Positions 21,674-23,453 of a stretch of 23,453 bases of DNA are shown in pieces. The notes below the pieces were generated by a model. The model saw nothing but the letters and a program-made list of their open reading frames with translations, was not told the DNA's origin and made no database searches. Numbering within the stretch: position 1 is the stretch's first letter; every line of letters starts with the position of its first letter. The position numbers and the translations under genes are program-made. The stretch covers positions 1 to 23,453 of the forward strand of contig CACYEO010000176.1 of assembly GCA_902773475.1 (NCBI GenBank), written 5' to 3'. The DNA is from an uncultured bacterium (lineage in GTDB: Bacteria; Verrucomicrobiota; Kiritimatiellia; RFP12; UBA1067).

Positions 21674-21748
21674 TGGTTGCCCGGGAGGGACTCGAACCTT
21701 CTCAAACGGCATCAAAAGCCGCTGTGCTGACCATTACACCACCGGGCA
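21674..21748 (-). tRNA. tRNA-Gln (anticodon UUG), CCA encoded
   Basis: A full cloverleaf on the minus strand: acceptor TGCCCGG/CCGGGCA (seven pairs), D-stem GTGT/GCAC, anticodon stem GCGGC/GCCGT with loop TTTTGAT (anticodon TTG), T-loop TTCGAGT, discriminator A73 and an encoded CCA (21674-21676). The T-stem GAAGG/CCCTC has one A-C mismatch. The U1-A72 pair with A73 fits a tRNA-Gln charged through Glu-tRNA and GatCAB, but that is inference. The 5' 37 bases (21712-21748) lie inside the ispE reading frame, whose TGA falls in the anticodon loop. Confidence 0.93.
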
Positions 21749-22626
21749 GACGAAACGCACACAGCCCGGAATCCTCCGGGAATCTTTCTGCATACGGCTT
21801 CTCCCTCTGCGGCGTCTCTCACCACGCCTGCCACGGTCGAACCGCTTCCGGTGAGGACGGCGTTCATCGCGCCCGCCTCGAGGAGCGCTGTAGCGGCCTC
21901 CGCAATGCGGGGGTACAGCCTCTGCGCCGGAACCGTCAGATCGTTCTGCATCGCCGCGGCGAGCAGGCGGGGGTCTCCAGAGGAAAAAGCAAGGCGCATA
22001 TTATCGGTTATTTCGCCTGCGGAAGTCAAGCGAGAAGTGCAGTCCGCCTCTTTGAACACCGCAGGCGTCGAAGAATGGATTCCGGGATTCGCAAGAACGA
22101 AATGCCAGACCGGGAGATCCGGCGTTTCCGCCGGCCAGGAGGAGACGCGCTCGCCGCGCCCTTCCATGAGCACGGTGCGCCCGAATACGAGAGATGGAAC
22201 GTCGCTTCCCGTCTCCGCGCCGATTTCTGCTAGCGTTTGCACGGGAAGATCCAGCCCCCAGAGAACGGACAGCGCGTTCAACACCGCCGCCGCGTCCGCG
22301 GAGCCGCCGCCGAGCCCGCCGCCGAGAGGAATGTTTTTTGTTATGAAAATGTCCGCTCCGGCGTCCGGCTTTCCGGCATGTCTGCGGAGCGAATCCGCCG
22401 CGCGCCATGCAAGGTTCTTCTCCGGCCGGGCATCGAGAGCGTCGAGCGCGACGGCTCCGCCCGAAACGGTCTCCACCGTTATGCGCCCGTCGCGCCGCGG
22501 TTCGATTTCAATGACGTCCGCAAGGGAGACGGGTTCCACGACGGAACGCAGATCGTGGTATCCGTCCGGCCTGATGCCCAGGACTTCCAGCGTAAGATTG
22601 ATTTTCGCGAAAGCTCTGGTTTTCAT
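21712..22626 (-). CDS. ispE: 4-diphosphocytidyl-2-C-methyl-D-erythritol kinase (IspE)
   Basis: A 304-residue GHMP kinase that phosphorylates CDP-ME in the DXP isoprenoid pathway. It shows AKINLTLEVLGIRPDGYHDL, the ATP loop IPLGGGLGGGSADAAAVLN, GSDVP and TGSGSTVAGV near the end. Family proteins (about 285) would end around AVCVSSAR. Here the frame continues through the first 37 bases of tRNA-Gln, adding about WCNGQHSGF before a TGA in the anticodon loop. The ATG at 22626 has AAGGGAG upstream and overlaps the preceding gene as ATGA (22623-22626). A frameshift near the 3' end cannot be excluded, but the frame is intact to the last conserved motif. Confidence 0.93.
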   Translation of the reverse strand: MKTRAFAKINLTLEVLGIRPDGYHDLRSVVEPVSLADVIEIEPRRDGRITVETVSGGAVALDALDARPEKNLAWRAADSLRRHAGKPDAGADIFITKNIPLGGGLGGGSADAAAVLNALSVLWGLDLPVQTLAEIGAETGSDVPSLVFGRTVLMEGRGERVSSWPAETPDLPVWHFVLANPGIHSSTPAVFKEADCTSRLTSAGEITDNMRLAFSSGDPRLLAAAMQNDLTVPAQRLYPRIAEAATALLEAGAMNAVLTGSGSTVAGVVRDAAEGEAVCRKIPGGFRAVCVSSARWCNGQHSGF

Positions 22627-23426
22627 GGTTCTCCCTTCCGCGATGCGTCTGCGCCGTAGCCGAAAAGAGCGAAATCGCCTTTCAGCGGATCGCCCGGGAA
22701 TATTTCCGAAAGCGTCGCGGAAAGAGATTCCGCCGCGCGCATGTCCGGCGTTTTGCAATCGAAAAGCCCCAGCGAACACGCCTGCCGCCGCACATGCACG
22801 TCGAGCGGCATGACGAGAGTGGCGCGGTCTATGAAATCTTTCCACAGCCCCAGGTCCACGGGGGAATCCGTCCTGGCCATCCAGCGCAGGAACATGCATA
22901 CGCGCTTGCACGCGCTCGATGCGTCTTTCGGCACCAGTCCGCCCGCGCCGGAAAACGCGTTGCATATCGAGCGCACTGCAGATATTCCGTCTTTCGCTTC
23001 CCCCCGCACGAGCCCGCCCAGCGAACCGTGACGGCGGATTATCCTCCGGTATCTGTCGAAGAAGTCTCTCATGTCCGCCATCTTCTGGAACCTGTAGAAG
23101 GATCGTCTGTCGTCTTCCTCGAACGCGGCTTCGTATCCGCCTTCCGCGATCCATGCGTCCATTCTTCCCCCGGACATCGCGAGGATCGATTCTATTTTGG
23201 GCAGGAACTGCCTGCGGCTTCCGTAGCTGAGGACGGACGCGGTGAACGCAGTCGCCTCCATGTTCGCTTCGCCGGAAACTTCATGCATGAAACGCGAAGG
23301 GTCGCCCTCGAGAAACGCTGCGGTCTCGTACTGCGCCGCGAGGCGGACGAGCAGTTCGCGGACGCCGGGCGCCGCGGCGCGTCCGCGCCGCGGCGTTCCC
23401 GCAGAATCTACCAGAAGCGCCACCAC
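22623..23426 (-). CDS. TIGR02757 (DUF2400) family protein, 5' end uncertain
   Basis: 267 residues from the GTG at 23426. Family marks from about residue 24 on: LLVRLAAQYETAAFLEGDP, ATAFTASVLSYGSRRQFLPKI, YRFQKMADM, GSLGGL, SSACKRVCMFLRWMARTDSPVDLGLW, VMPLDVHVRRQACSLG and DFALFGYG. TIGR02757 proteins resemble helix-hairpin-helix DNA glycosylases (MPLDVHV recalls IPVDTHV), but no function is established. The start is not settled. The family normally begins near VRELLVRL, where no ATG, GTG or TTG exists. The frame stays open to the window edge (TGETIVVALLVDSAG), so the true start or an extra domain may lie outside. Coupled to ispE by ATGA. Confidence 0.85.
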   Translation of the reverse strand: MVALLVDSAGTPRRGRAAAPGVRELLVRLAAQYETAAFLEGDPSRFMHEVSGEANMEATAFTASVLSYGSRRQFLPKIESILAMSGGRMDAWIAEGGYEAAFEEDDRRSFYRFQKMADMRDFFDRYRRIIRRHGSLGGLVRGEAKDGISAVRSICNAFSGAGGLVPKDASSACKRVCMFLRWMARTDSPVDLGLWKDFIDRATLVMPLDVHVRRQACSLGLFDCKTPDMRAAESLSATLSEIFPGDPLKGDFALFGYGADASRKGEP

Positions 23427-23453
23427 GATTGTTTCGCCGGTTTCAATGGTTCG

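Overview
This GC-rich, tightly packed bacterial window carries 21 protein-coding genes, one tRNA and one pair of dispersed repeats. An LpxC-family protein next to MurC, an exported GVQIGLVN-type surface-repeat protein, an exported sugar-isomerase/DUF1080 fusion and a gingipain-like exported protein point to a Gram-negative-type envelope. The mix (DUF1080, endonuclease-IV-like TIM barrels, short MetH, DXP-route genes ispE and pdxB) resembles the Planctomycetes-Verrucomicrobia-Lentisphaerae/Kiritimatiellae group. That placement is inference; no rRNA or marker tree is available here.

Layout. (1) 1-179: the first copy of a 79-bp repeat, then an 8-bp tandem repeat that is G-quadruplex-prone on the minus strand. 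(2) 180-5225, minus strand: purN, cstA, a gingipain-like exported protein and pdxB. (3) 5226-5616: the purN promoter, the second repeat copy and the promoter of the next gene. The two direct repeats therefore bracket the four-gene block. (4) 5617-7239, plus strand: an exported sugar-phosphate-isomerase-like/DUF1080 fusion that converges on metH with both stop codons inside one TTAA. (5) 7236-13329, minus strand: rsfS, murC, an lpxC-like gene, metF and metH, read from a promoter near 13360. (6) 13495-21638, plus strand: a divergently transcribed row of nine genes: surface-repeat protein, holB, a ricT/PSP1 protein, aroQ, an ankyrin/membrane protein, an M42 peptidase, folE, an AP-endonuclease-like TIM barrel and a UvrD-type helicase with a Gly/Tyr/Arg tail. 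(7) 21639-23453, minus strand: a TIGR02757-family gene, ispE and tRNA-Gln(UUG). The ispE reading frame runs into the tRNA gene.

How the genes fit together. Most gene pairs are separated by under 30 bases, and many overlap by the 4-base ATGA (or TTGA) arrangement, so translational coupling is the rule. MetF supplies 5-methyl-tetrahydrofolate to the cobalamin-dependent MetH directly behind it. FolE begins folate or pterin synthesis. PurN uses 10-formyl-tetrahydrofolate. MurC and the LpxC-like protein belong to envelope synthesis. HolB-RicT is a conserved neighbourhood known from Firmicutes.

The points most worth a second look are the ispE/tRNA-Gln overlap, the low-complexity tail on the helicase, the LpxC-like protein with an altered metal-site motif, the gingipain-like protein in a housekeeping operon, and the repeat pair with its quadruplex-prone neighbour.
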